Source: Szabonella sp046295215 (GTDB lineage: Bacteria > Pseudomonadota > Alphaproteobacteria > Rhodobacterales > Rhodobacteraceae). From it: a DNA stretch of 64,000 bases. Each line of letters starts with the position of its first letter. Position 1 is the stretch's first letter. The notes below the pieces were generated by a model that did no database searches, had not been told where the DNA came from, and saw only the letters and a program-made list of their open reading frames with translations. This document shows positions 1 to 8,154 of the stretch, piece after piece. The translations under genes and the position numbers were made by a program. The stretch is taken from assembly GCA_046295215.1 (NCBI GenBank), contig JBKBNP010000027.1, forward strand, positions 1-64,000. Direction: 5' to 3'.

Positions 1-78
1 TGGACATACAACAATGACCGCCCGAGCATGGGCATCGGCGGCGTCACACCCCCACAGAAATTGAAAATGGCCGCGTGA
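1..78 (+). CDS. IS3-type transposase, C-terminal fragment
   Basis: The window opens inside a frame that encodes the last 25 residues of an integrase-core transposase and stops at TGA 76-78. The fragment contains YNNDRP, then GIGGVTPPQ, the usual tail of IS3-family OrfB proteins (Y-N-x-x-R-P followed by L/I-G-G-x-T-P). It would have catalysed cut and paste of the element. The rest lies outside the window, so it cannot be told whether the copy is intact. The terminal repeat should fall soon after the stop, probably in the C- and G-rich stretch near 92-118, but its partner is outside the window so the end cannot be fixed. Confidence 0.75.
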   Translation, partial: WTYNNDRPSMGIGGVTPPQKLKMAA

Positions 79-535
79 GTTCTGCGGATGCACCCCGTTA
101 GAAATGGGGGGATTACCGAATTTGGGCCCTGAACGGCTCTCCGTCTCAGTTTGGGCGAACCTCGTCCGTTCCGGCCTCTCCCCTTTTCTCACGCTTTTTC
201 AATAGCCTGACTTCAAAGTCGCCAGAATCCAAAAATGGCCTCTGAATGAGGCCGATGGCAACCTTGCCGGAACAGGCGGTAGGCGCGAGGTTCGGGATTC
301 TGTCGTTTTGCTGGATCACACAGCCATGAGCCAAACCGCCCGAAATGTTCGTCATTGCCGCATCTTGTGAGATCACGAACAGATCTTACCTTGAGGAAAT
401 GCAATGGCCCTCGATCTGAGGGCAGACGCAACTCACCAAAGTCATCGCCCTGACACTGATCAGGCAACCGTGATTTTCCTGAGGATCGGTCCGTCCGGCA
501 TGTCGCCGGACTGGTTAGAAAAAATGGGATGCATC
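79..535. other. Non-coding stretch after the IS remnant
   Basis: About 460 bases with no convincing gene. The first 40 bases probably hold the IS terminal repeat. Short frames exist on both strands (for example minus 146-376 and 213-467), but their residue composition and lack of ribosome binding sites look like chance. GC content is visibly lower than in the metabolic genes downstream. Confidence 0.5.
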
Positions 536-667
536 ATGGGAAAAGGCGACAACAAGCGTGGAAACAAGGAAGTGAAGAAACCAAAGCAGGAGAAGCCCAA
601 GGTTCTGGCGACCGCAAATTCCGGCGCAGCAAAACCGGTCTCGATCGGCGAGAAGAAAAGCAAGTGA
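536..667 (+). CDS. Small lysine-rich protein
   Basis: A 43-residue basic protein beginning MGKGDNKRGNKE and ending GEKKSK, with a central VLATANS segment. I recall small proteins with the same N-terminal pattern (GDNKRGNKE-K-KPK) as conserved hypotheticals in alphaproteobacteria; no function is known to me. There are no membrane segments or cysteines. An ATG four codons upstream (524) is in frame; 536 was chosen because the conserved pattern starts there. No good ribosome binding site is visible. A strong hairpin 10 bases after the stop acts as its probable terminator, which supports a real transcript. Confidence 0.6.
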   Translation: MGKGDNKRGNKEVKKPKQEKPKVLATANSGAAKPVSIGEKKSK

Positions 668-676
668 ACCTGCGGG

Positions 677-704
677 CAGGCGGGCACAGCGCGCCCGCCT
701 GTTT
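677..704 (+). terminator. Rho-independent terminator after the small lysine-rich gene
   Basis: Perfect 9-bp stem CAGGCGGGC / GCCCGCCTG with a 7-base loop, followed by TTT. It lies between the small plus-strand gene and the 3' end of the minus-strand methyltransferase gene, so it may serve both directions, although only the plus side has a T run. Confidence 0.7.
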
Positions 705-736
705 CCGGTGCGTTCAGCTCCTGGACCTGCTGCCCT

Positions 737-1510
737 TCACCCGCCCGGCTTGCGGCAGGACAGATGCGTGGGGCAATGCTCGCCGGTGTCCAGAACCGGG
801 ATCATGCGCGACCAGATGCCGATGTTCTGGGCAACGAACTCCGCCCCGACCTCCGCTGCCGCCGCTTGCCCGACAGCCCCTTTCATCCGCGCCAGTTCCT
901 CGCGCGCGGTCTCGCGATACCACATGTTGCGGGAGGTGGTGGTGATGTCCGCGAACCCTGCCTTCTCCATCGCCTCGTGGTGGCGCGCCGGGGTAGCCAT
1001 TCCGAAATCAAGCCCCTCCGCCGCGATATAGGCGGCCATCGCGGGGGAAACCTCCTCCGTCCCGATCAGCCAGTCGGAGGCGAGAAACCAGCCTCCCGGC
1101 TTCAACACGCGGAAAACCTCGGCCATCAAAGCGGCCTTGTCGGGGATATGGATGATGGAATCCTTGGAAAAAACCACGTCAAAGCAATCCGGTGGAAAGG
1201 GGAGTGGGCCGGGTGCCACCTTTGCGAGGCCGATGCGATGCGCAAGCCCCTCCCGTGCGATCAGGCGGCGGGCGTGGTTTATCACCGTATCCTCCACGTC
1301 GATCCCGGTCACATGCGCCGCGCCGTGATTGCGCACCAGGGCGATGTCTATTCCCCCGGCGCCGGACCCAATGTCCAGCACAGTGCAGCCGGAAACGTCA
1401 TGGCGACCGATCACCCGCGCCACCTCCTCCGCGCCCCCGGGCGACAGGAAACCCTCGCCCCAGATCGCCTCCAGCATCAGGATCAGCCGTTCGGGGTAAT
1501 GCTCGTCCAT
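737..1510 (-). CDS. SAM-dependent methyltransferase (phosphoethanolamine/sarcosine methyltransferase-like)
   Basis: A 257-residue class I methyltransferase. Motif I is VLDIGSGAGG at residues 44-53, followed by an acidic GIDVED turn and a PPDCFDVVFSKDSIIHIPDK motif IV region. The N-terminal EHYPERLILMLEAIWGEGFLSPGG resembles the small-molecule N-methyltransferases that act on phosphoethanolamine or glycine/sarcosine. The ribosome binding site GGAGG lies 5 bases before ATG and overlaps the end of the amidohydrolase gene, so this is the last gene of the 13-gene operon. Its presence at the end of an otherwise demethylating gene set is odd: it may salvage a methyl group, act on an amino-alcohol product, or be unrelated. 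The substrate is not readable from sequence. Confidence 0.8.
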   Translation of the reverse strand: MDEHYPERLILMLEAIWGEGFLSPGGAEEVARVIGRHDVSGCTVLDIGSGAGGIDIALVRNHGAAHVTGIDVEDTVINHARRLIAREGLAHRIGLAKVAPGPLPFPPDCFDVVFSKDSIIHIPDKAALMAEVFRVLKPGGWFLASDWLIGTEEVSPAMAAYIAAEGLDFGMATPARHHEAMEKAGFADITTTSRNMWYRETAREELARMKGAVGQAAAAEVGAEFVAQNIGIWSRMIPVLDTGEHCPTHLSCRKPGG

Positions 1511-1511
1511 C

Positions 1512-3131
1512 TCAGCCTCCGAAACCGGGGGCGCGATGCACTTCGCGCCCCTCGAAAAGGGTCAGATCCACCTGCGCCCCGCCGATTTCCTCGGGCGCGC
1601 AGGCAAAGATGTCGCGGTCCAGCAGGATCAGGTCCGCCGACAGGCCGGGCCGGATCATCCCCGTCAGATCCTCGCGCCAGCAGGCCGCAGCGGCATGTAT
1701 CGTGTAGCCCGCCACTGCCTCCTCGACCGTCAGGCAATGCTCGGGCTGGAAGGTCGGGCGCATGCCTTCGTGGTGCTGCGGGCGGCGGGTCACGGCGGTT
1801 TCGATGATCGGGAAGGGGTTGAGCGTGGTGACCGGCCAGTCCGACGACAGGCAGGCCGTGGCACCGGCATCCAGCAACGCCCGGAACGGATAGGTCATTG
1901 GCCAGCGGTCCTGCCCGATCAGGTCAAGTGCGATGTCAGGAATTGCCGGGTCGAACCGCGCCCAGAGCGGCTGGATGTTCGCCATGGCTCCGAGCGCGGC
2001 AAGGCGCGGCATGTCGTGGGGATGCACGAGTTGCAGATGCGCGATCTGGTGGCGCGCGGGCCAGGGGCCATTCGTGCCGCGCGCCGCTTCGATTCCGTCA
2101 AGGGCTGCCCGGGTCGCGGCATCGCCGATGGCATGGACATGGATCTGGAACCGCGCGGCATCGAGCGCGGTGAACAGGACCCGGATCGCGGCGGGATCGA
2201 ACATGGTGTCAGCATTGGTGCCATCTGTGCAGGGCGCAAGGCAGGCGGCGGTGCCGTTCTCGAACACGCCATCCAGAAAGAACTTGGCGGAATGGACATG
2301 GAACATCGGGCCGGGATGCGCGGCCCGCAAGGACGTCAGGCGCGGCAGGGCGGTTGCGGCAGTATCCTCAGGCGTGACCAGCGCCGCCCCGGCCACCCGC
2401 AGGGTCAGCCGGCCCTCCGCCGCCGCGCGCGCATAGGCAGCGGCATTGTGCGGCTCGATCCTCGGGTCCAGAATGCCGGTGATGCCGTGGCGGTTGGCCA
2501 GTGCCTGCGCCGCCATCAGCCCCGCGAAATGCGTGTCCGCGCCGATGGGGGGCAGGCGGTCGCGCAGGATCTGGGTGGCTTCCTCATGCAGCATCCCTGT
2601 CGGTTTGCCATTGCCATCCCGCACGAAATGTCCCTTGGGTGGGTCGCCTGTCTCAACGCCGATCCCGGCCATCCGCAGCGCCGCCGAATTAACCACCGCC
2701 AGATGGTAGGAACTGTCATAGAGCATCACGGGCCGGTCGGGCACGACCGCGTCCAGAACGGCGGCGGACAGGTTGTGGTCGCCGAATACGCCCGCCTGCC
2801 ACCCGGCCCCCATCACCAGCGGCAGGTCGCAGGCGGCGGCATGCGCCGACAGCACCTGACAAAGCCCGGGCAGGGTCGACACCTCCCAGAGCGGCGCGGC
2901 GGCGACCAGATCCACCCCGCCATCAAGCAGATGGATATGCGCATCCTGAAACCCCGACAGGCACAACCGGCCTCCGGCGTCAATCACCCGCGCCCCCGGC
3001 GCCTGCGCCCGCAGCGTGGCCGCATCCCCAACCGCTGCAATCCGGCCCGACCGGATCAGCACCGCCTCGGCGAAGGGGCGGGCCGGATCCATTGTGCGGA
3101 TGCGCGCGTTGAGAAGGAGGGTTGCGGTCAC
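1512..3131 (-). CDS. YtcJ-type amidohydrolase (Amidohydro_3 family)
   Basis: A 539-residue metal-dependent hydrolase. The N-terminal beta domain (ILLNARIRTMDP type start) is followed by the metal site FQDAHIHLLDGG with His65 and His67; later HVHAIGDAA and LSSDWPV supply the other expected ligands. Members of this family cleave amide, carbamate or related C-N bonds in the cytoplasm. The start is GTG; its last bases overlap the stop of the cupin gene upstream (GTGA), and GGAGG lies about 10 bases before it. Within the operon it could release an amine or acid from an acylated intermediate or substrate, but this is inference from context only. Confidence 0.85.
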   Translation of the reverse strand: MTATLLLNARIRTMDPARPFAEAVLIRSGRIAAVGDAATLRAQAPGARVIDAGGRLCLSGFQDAHIHLLDGGVDLVAAAPLWEVSTLPGLCQVLSAHAAACDLPLVMGAGWQAGVFGDHNLSAAVLDAVVPDRPVMLYDSSYHLAVVNSAALRMAGIGVETGDPPKGHFVRDGNGKPTGMLHEEATQILRDRLPPIGADTHFAGLMAAQALANRHGITGILDPRIEPHNAAAYARAAAEGRLTLRVAGAALVTPEDTAATALPRLTSLRAAHPGPMFHVHSAKFFLDGVFENGTAACLAPCTDGTNADTMFDPAAIRVLFTALDAARFQIHVHAIGDAATRAALDGIEAARGTNGPWPARHQIAHLQLVHPHDMPRLAALGAMANIQPLWARFDPAIPDIALDLIGQDRWPMTYPFRALLDAGATACLSSDWPVTTLNPFPIIETAVTRRPQHHEGMRPTFQPEHCLTVEEAVAGYTIHAAAACWREDLTGMIRPGLSADLILLDRDIFACAPEEIGGAQVDLTLFEGREVHRAPGFGG

Positions 3132-4006
3132 AGGGGCATGGCCTCCAGTTCGTCCCAGTCGAGGGCGTCAACCACCTCGGCAAGGGCGTCCACATCGCGG
3201 GTCCAGCCGTAGAGGCACAGAAAGGGCAGCGCCCCCACCTTGATCAGATGCGGCACCATCGGGTCATTCCAGACCGGCTCATGCGCGGATTTCAGCATCA
3301 GCGGCCTGCCCGGCCCGAAGCGCCAGCCATGCGGCCCCGTCAGTGGCGCGTAAAGTTCCGGTGCAAGATGCCGATGGTCCCGGTAAAGCAGACCCGGCGC
3401 GATCAGGAACAGGCCGAAGTCGAAATCCTCCGCCGGGATGGGGCCATCGCCGAACAGCGAAGCATAGGCATGGCCCGCCGCAAACCCCGCACCGATCCGG
3501 TCGGGCGGATAGCCGCCATAGGCGCGCCAGTCCAGATGCGGTGCGGCGGCCTCGATGCGGGCGGCGAGCGCGGGATGGGTTTCGCCAAGCGCGGTGAGAG
3601 CGACCGGTAGGTGTTCTTCCAGAAGGGCCGCAAGGCGCGCAGCCTCCCCTGCCCCGCCCGTTGCTTCCACCGGCCGCAACGCCCCGCCCGACCAGCGCGC
3701 AAGCCCGGCCCGGACCTCCAGCGCACCATCGCCGGGAAGCGTGGCAAGATAGGCCGCGGCTTCGGCCAGCAGCGCGCGGATTTCGGCCTCTGCGGGGCGC
3801 GAAACCGGAGCCGGGGCCGCAAGCCCCCTTTCGTGCAAAAGCGGAACGGGATCCTGATGATCGAGCGAGGCACAGATCCGGTAAACCTCCAGCGCCGCCT
3901 CGGGCAGCCGGCCCCGGCGAAAAAGCGCCATTGCGGCACCGTATCGGATGCGACCCGATCCCGGCTCGCCCACCGGCAGGGTGATGAGGCGCGCGGGATC
4001 AATCAT
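3128..4006 (-). CDS. DMSP lyase-like cupin (DLL superfamily)
   Basis: A 292-residue protein. Residues 1-150 are a helical, alanine-rich part. Residues 195-270 form a cupin with YRDHRHLAPELY, that is His211-x-His213-x3-Glu217-x-Tyr219, then GPHGWRFGPG and a further His at 242 or 253. This H-x-H-x3-E-x-Y pattern is the metal and catalytic signature of the DMSP lyases DddQ and DddL and their cupin-DLL relatives. Many relatives do not act on DMSP. The gene overlaps the upstream permease by 8 bases and the downstream amidohydrolase by 4, so it is translated with the operon. I infer a lyase or isomerase acting on an onium compound; DMSP itself is possible but unproven. ATG at 4006 was chosen because homology and spacing support it over upstream in-frame codons. 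Confidence 0.7.
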   Translation of the reverse strand: MIDPARLITLPVGEPGSGRIRYGAAMALFRRGRLPEAALEVYRICASLDHQDPVPLLHERGLAAPAPVSRPAEAEIRALLAEAAAYLATLPGDGALEVRAGLARWSGGALRPVEATGGAGEAARLAALLEEHLPVALTALGETHPALAARIEAAAPHLDWRAYGGYPPDRIGAGFAAGHAYASLFGDGPIPAEDFDFGLFLIAPGLLYRDHRHLAPELYAPLTGPHGWRFGPGRPLMLKSAHEPVWNDPMVPHLIKVGALPFLCLYGWTRDVDALAEVVDALDWDELEAMPL

Positions 4007-4838
4007 TGGCACGGTAGGCCAGCCGCGCATCGCGGTCGCGGCGCTTTTCGGCCCGGTGCAGGATCCAGCCTGCAAGGGCGACCCCGATCCCCACCACGAC
4101 CACGGTGAGCGTTGCCAGCGCATTGATGTCCGGCGTCACGCCCAGCTTGACCTTCGACCAGATCAGCAGCGGCAGCGTCGTGTTCCCCGGCCCTGTGGTG
4201 AAGGAGGTGATGACCACATCGTCAAGGCTGATGGTGAAGGCCAGAAGCCAGCCGGACAGGATCGCGGGGGAGATCACCGGCAGCGTGACATCCCGCATCA
4301 CCTGCCAGGGGCGCGAGCCGAGATCCATCGCCGCCTCCTCAATCGCGGTATCGGCCTGCACCATGCGCGAATGCACGACCGTTGTGACGAAAACCATCGA
4401 AAAGGTGATATGCGCCAGGGTGATGGTCAGGAACCCGCGCTGACCCGGCCAGCCGATCCATTCGGCCATCAGGATGAACAGCATCAGCGTGGAAATGCCG
4501 GTGATGACCTCGGGCATGACCAGCGGTGCCGTGACCATGCCCGAAAACAGCAGCCGCCCCCGGAACTTGCGGAACCGCGCCAGCGCGATTCCGGCCATGG
4601 TGCCCAGAATGGTGGCCATGGAGGCCGAGATCACCGCGATCTTGAGCGACAGCACCACCGCGTCGATCACCTGCCGGTTCGTGAGCAGCGACACATACCA
4701 GCGCGTCGAGAATCCGCCCCAGACCGTCACGAGGCGCGAGCCGTTGAAGGAATAGACCATCATCGACAGGATCGGGATGTAGAAAAACGCGAAGCCGAAG
4801 CATAGAACCGTAATCAGAAAGACGGGTCTGCGGTTCAT
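3999..4838 (-). CDS. Polyamine-type ABC transporter permease (PotC/PotI-like)
   Basis: A 279-residue inner-membrane permease with six predicted membrane segments, the first at residues 8-30. The EAA loop reads EEAAMDLGSRPWQVMRDVTLPVISP, the usual contact for the ATPase in this family. The start overlaps the stop of the partner permease (ATGA) and is preceded by GGAGGA. It forms the transport channel with the PotB/PotH-like protein upstream. The transporter belongs to the spermidine/putrescine group, which in alphaproteobacteria also imports other cationic compounds; the operon context favours a methylated onium substrate over a plain polyamine. Confidence 0.9.
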   Translation of the reverse strand: MNRRPVFLITVLCFGFAFFYIPILSMMVYSFNGSRLVTVWGGFSTRWYVSLLTNRQVIDAVVLSLKIAVISASMATILGTMAGIALARFRKFRGRLLFSGMVTAPLVMPEVITGISTLMLFILMAEWIGWPGQRGFLTITLAHITFSMVFVTTVVHSRMVQADTAIEEAAMDLGSRPWQVMRDVTLPVISPAILSGWLLAFTISLDDVVITSFTTGPGNTTLPLLIWSKVKLGVTPDINALATLTVVVVGIGVALAGWILHRAEKRRDRDARLAYRAND

Positions 4839-5788
4839 GACTTGTCCTCCGGCCCGCCGCCCTCTGCCCGGTTCTGATAATGGCTGTAGAGCATTGTCGG
4901 ACCCACCATCAGCAAGAGCAGAACCACCGCCACCGATGAGGCCATGGGCCAGTCGCGCGCCGAGGTGAATTCGTCGGAAATGACCCGTCCGATCATCGGC
5001 GAACCGGCGGATCCGACCAGCGTGGGGATCACAAGCTCCCCCGCCGCAGGAATGAAAACCAGCATGCTGCCCGCCACGATCCCGGGAATGGATTGCGGCA
5101 GCGTCACGTCGCGCAACACCCCGAACGGCCGCGTGCCCAGATCCATCGCCGCCTCGTCCAGCACCGGGTCCAGCCGTTCGAGATTGGCGTAGAGCGGCAG
5201 GATCATGAAGGGCAGATAGGTGTAGACCATCACCAGCACGACCGCGAAGTTGCTGTGCATCATCGGAATGGAGGTCAGCGCCCAGGCCTCTGGCGTGACG
5301 GTATTCCACAGATCGGTGAGCATCCGGTTGAACCAGGAATTCCGCCCCATCAACCCCATCCAAGCATAAACGCGCAGCAGGAAGGAGGTCCAGAACGGCA
5401 GGATCACCAGCATCAGCAGGATCAGCCGCCAGCTTCGCGAGACGCGCGTCAGGCCAAGCGCCATCGGAAAGCCAATCAGCAGACACAGCACCGTCGCCAC
5501 GGCCGCATTGGCAATCGAGGTCGTGAAGGCGCGGATGTAGAGCGGATCGGAGAACACGCGCGCATAGCCTGCCAGATTGATGAGCGGATTGTCCCCACCA
5601 TAGCCGAAGGGGGGGGCTGTCGGGGTGCGGGTGGCAAAGCTCATCGCAAAGACGATCAGGAAGGGCAGCAGGAACAACGCGACCAGCCAGAGATAGGGCA
5701 GCGCGATGATCGTGTCGCGCCAGCCACGCCGGTTGAACCATCGCACGAACCGGGTCACGGGCGGCCTCCGTGGTTTGGCACCCGCCAC
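4835..5788 (-). CDS. Polyamine-type ABC transporter permease (PotB/PotH-like)
   Basis: A 317-residue inner-membrane permease. A charged N-terminal tail (residues 1-24) precedes the first membrane helix; the EAA loop is DEAAMDLGTRPFGVLRDVTLPQSIPG. It pairs with the following permease, which it overlaps by 4 bases. The best start is GTG at 5788, since there is no other start codon before the first helix; its ribosome binding site is weak. It is separated from the ATPase gene upstream by about 110 bases, the largest gap in the operon. Confidence 0.9.
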   Translation of the reverse strand: MAGAKPRRPPVTRFVRWFNRRGWRDTIIALPYLWLVALFLLPFLIVFAMSFATRTPTAPPFGYGGDNPLINLAGYARVFSDPLYIRAFTTSIANAAVATVLCLLIGFPMALGLTRVSRSWRLILLMLVILPFWTSFLLRVYAWMGLMGRNSWFNRMLTDLWNTVTPEAWALTSIPMMHSNFAVVLVMVYTYLPFMILPLYANLERLDPVLDEAAMDLGTRPFGVLRDVTLPQSIPGIVAGSMLVFIPAAGELVIPTLVGSAGSPMIGRVISDEFTSARDWPMASSVAVVLLLLMVGPTMLYSHYQNRAEGGGPEDKS

Positions 5789-5899
5789 CCTTGTCCGTCT
5801 GCGGGGGCGGACTTCAGCGGGAATATGTCCCCGAAGGCGAAAGGCGGGCTGTGGCCGGAAACGCAGGACAGCGGAGGGGCTGTGACAGCGGACATCTGG

Positions 5900-7000
5900 T
5901 CAATCCGTCAGAAGGATGGCGGCGGCGGGATCGAAGGACAGCCAGACCCGGTCCTCCCAGTCGAGGGCCGACGCACCCTCCGCGCCGCGCCGGGCATTGA
6001 CCGCGTGAACGGACATCAGTTCACCCCCTGGCAGCGTCACGCGGTAGAGACTGTCCTTGCCGAAATAGGCAATGTCCTTCACCTGCCCCTCGACAACATT
6101 GACAGCATCGGGACAGTTTCGGGAGATCGTCACCTTTTCCGGCCTCACCGCGAAGGTCAGTCTGGTGCCCTGTTCAAGTCCAGGGATCGCGCGGGCAGCG
6201 AAAGTGCCGTCCAGGGCGGGGATGTCGATTTCGGCGATTTCACCGGACAAGCGGACGACACGCGCCGGAAAGGTGGAGATCGCGCCAATGAAGCCCGCGA
6301 CGAAACGGCTCGCCGGGTTCTCGTAGATCTCGGTCGGGCTGCCCACCTGTTGCACCTCGCCCCGGTCCATGACGGCGATGCGGTCCGCGAGCGTCATCGC
6401 CTCCTCCTGGTCATGGGTCACGACGATGAAGGTGACACCGGTCCGGGCCTGGATCGACATCAGTTCGAACTGGGTCTGCTCGCGCAGTTTCTTGTCCAGT
6501 GCGGCCAGCGGTTCATCCAGCAGCAGCAGTTTCGGTTGCCGCGCCAGGGCGCGTGCCAGCGCCACACGCTGACGCTGCCCGCCGGAAATCTGATGCGGCT
6601 TGCGGCTGGCGAAGGGGGTCAGTTGCACGAGGTCCAGCATTTCGCGCACCCGTTCATCGCGCGCGGCGCGCGTCATCCTGTCATGCTTGAGCCCGTAGGC
6701 AATGTTCCGTTCCACCGTCATATGCGGAAACAACGCATAGCTCTGGAACATCATATGGACCGGCCGTTCCCAGGGCGGCACGCCGGTCATGTCCTGCCCG
6801 TCGAGGAAGATGCGGCCCGCGGTGGGTTCCTCGAACCCCGCGAGCATCCGCAGGAGCGTGGTCTTGCCGCAGCCGGACCCGCCCAGAATGGCGAACACCT
6901 CGCCCTTGTCGATGGTGAGGGACAGATCGCGCACCGCCGGGAAGGTGCCGAAATACTTCGACACCCCCTCGATGCGAATGAAGGGCAGATCGCCCGGCAT
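5900..7000 (-). CDS. Polyamine-type ABC transporter ATPase (PotA-like)
   Basis: A 366-residue ATP-binding subunit. Walker A is GGSGCGKTT at residues 40-48, the signature motif is ISGGQRQRVALARAL, Walker B is LLLLDEP, and the C-terminal third is a TOBE-type domain typical of the PotA/MalK group. It powers import through the two permeases that follow. The start was placed at ATG 7000 (MPGDLPFIRIEGVSKYF), one base after the stop of the binding-protein gene; the upstream in-frame extension is an antisense shadow of that gene. Confidence 0.93.
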   Translation of the reverse strand: MPGDLPFIRIEGVSKYFGTFPAVRDLSLTIDKGEVFAILGGSGCGKTTLLRMLAGFEEPTAGRIFLDGQDMTGVPPWERPVHMMFQSYALFPHMTVERNIAYGLKHDRMTRAARDERVREMLDLVQLTPFASRKPHQISGGQRQRVALARALARQPKLLLLDEPLAALDKKLREQTQFELMSIQARTGVTFIVVTHDQEEAMTLADRIAVMDRGEVQQVGSPTEIYENPASRFVAGFIGAISTFPARVVRLSGEIAEIDIPALDGTFAARAIPGLEQGTRLTFAVRPEKVTISRNCPDAVNVVEGQVKDIAYFGKDSLYRVTLPGGELMSVHAVNARRGAEGASALDWEDRVWLSFDPAAAILLTD

Positions 7001-7001
7001 G

Positions 7002-8102
7002 TCAGCCTGCCTTGATTTCCGCCCAGATACGGGTGATCTCCCGGTCCTGATCTTCGGTTTGGGGTGCGGGCGTATAGAGACGCTGCATCGTTTCGGCGTC
7101 GGGATAGACGGCCGGATCGCCCGAAATATCGGGATCGACCAGCGGCAGGGCCGCAGCATTGGCATTGGCATAGCCCGTGTAATCGGTGCAGGCCGCGATC
7201 ACCTCGGGGCGCAGCAGATAGTCGAGGAAGCGGTAGGCGTTTTCCGTGTTCGGGGCATCGGTCGGCAGGCACCACATGTCGAACCAGGCGGGTGCGCCGG
7301 TCCTGGGCACGAAATATTGCAGGTCGATGTCGATCCCCGCCTCTTCGGCCCGGGCCCTGGCCACGCCGTAATCCCCCGACCAGCTGTTGGCGACGCAGAT
7401 TTCCTTGTTCGGCAGGGCATTGAGATAATTCGAATTGTCGAAGGTCGCGATATGGCGCCGGATCGGGGCAAAGGCCTCGGCCATGCGACGATATTCGGCC
7501 GGGCCTGCGGTGTTCGGGTCGATGCCCAGCCAGGACATCACGGTGAACCCGATATCCGTGGGGCTGTCGAGGATCGAAAGCCCGCAATCGGCCAGCTTCG
7601 CCGCATTCTCGGGATCGAAGATGGTCGCAAGATCGGACAGGTCGGCATCGGGCAGCCGCTCGCGCACCAGCCCCATGTTGAACGTGAATCCGACCGAGCC
7701 CCACATATAGGGCACGCCATATTGATTGCCGGGATCGAAACCCTCGACCACGCGCAGGATCTCGGTGTCGAGATTGCCCCAGCCGGTCAGTTTGCTGCGG
7801 TCGAGTTTCTGATAGACGCCGGCAGTCACGAATTGCGGCAGCGAAAGCCCCGCCATCAGAACCACGTCATAGCCGGTGGACCCGGCCAGGATCTTGGCCT
7901 GCATCTCCTCGGAGGAGGCGTAGAGGTCATAGACCACCCGGATGCCGGTTTCGGCCTCGAAATCGGCGATGGTCGTCTCACCGATGTAATCGGACCAGTT
8001 GTAGACATTGACGGATCCGGCCTGCGCCCAGGAGGGGCGGACAGCGGGGGCGGCAAGCGCCCCCCCGAAAAGCGCGAGCGAATGGCGGCGGGTCAGTTTC
8101 AT
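7002..8102 (-). CDS. Periplasmic polyamine-type binding protein (PotD/PotF-like)
   Basis: A 366-residue solute-binding protein. The N terminus MKLTRRHSLALFGG followed by AAPAVRPSWAQA is a twin-arginine-like export signal with cleavage likely after SWAQA (about residue 27). VNVYNWSDYIGETTIADFEAETGI is the conserved start of mature PotD/PotF proteins. It captures the substrate and delivers it to the permease pair. The ribosome binding site GGGAGA is well placed. It is the first transporter gene after the two Rieske genes, with a 52-base gap that shows no obvious terminator, so co-transcription is likely. Confidence 0.92.
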   Translation of the reverse strand: MKLTRRHSLALFGGALAAPAVRPSWAQAGSVNVYNWSDYIGETTIADFEAETGIRVVYDLYASSEEMQAKILAGSTGYDVVLMAGLSLPQFVTAGVYQKLDRSKLTGWGNLDTEILRVVEGFDPGNQYGVPYMWGSVGFTFNMGLVRERLPDADLSDLATIFDPENAAKLADCGLSILDSPTDIGFTVMSWLGIDPNTAGPAEYRRMAEAFAPIRRHIATFDNSNYLNALPNKEICVANSWSGDYGVARARAEEAGIDIDLQYFVPRTGAPAWFDMWCLPTDAPNTENAYRFLDYLLRPEVIAACTDYTGYANANAAALPLVDPDISGDPAVYPDAETMQRLYTPAPQTEDQDREITRIWAEIKAG

Positions 8103-8154
8103 GGTTCTCTCCCTGTCTGATGCCGGTTTTCCGGTCGATGGCGTTGATTTCAGG

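Noticed and set aside
3999..5741. Reading the two permeases as one fused 580-residue protein
   Set aside because: The first half is an out-of-frame reading of the upstream permease. The second permease has its own ATG with a ribosome binding site at 4838.
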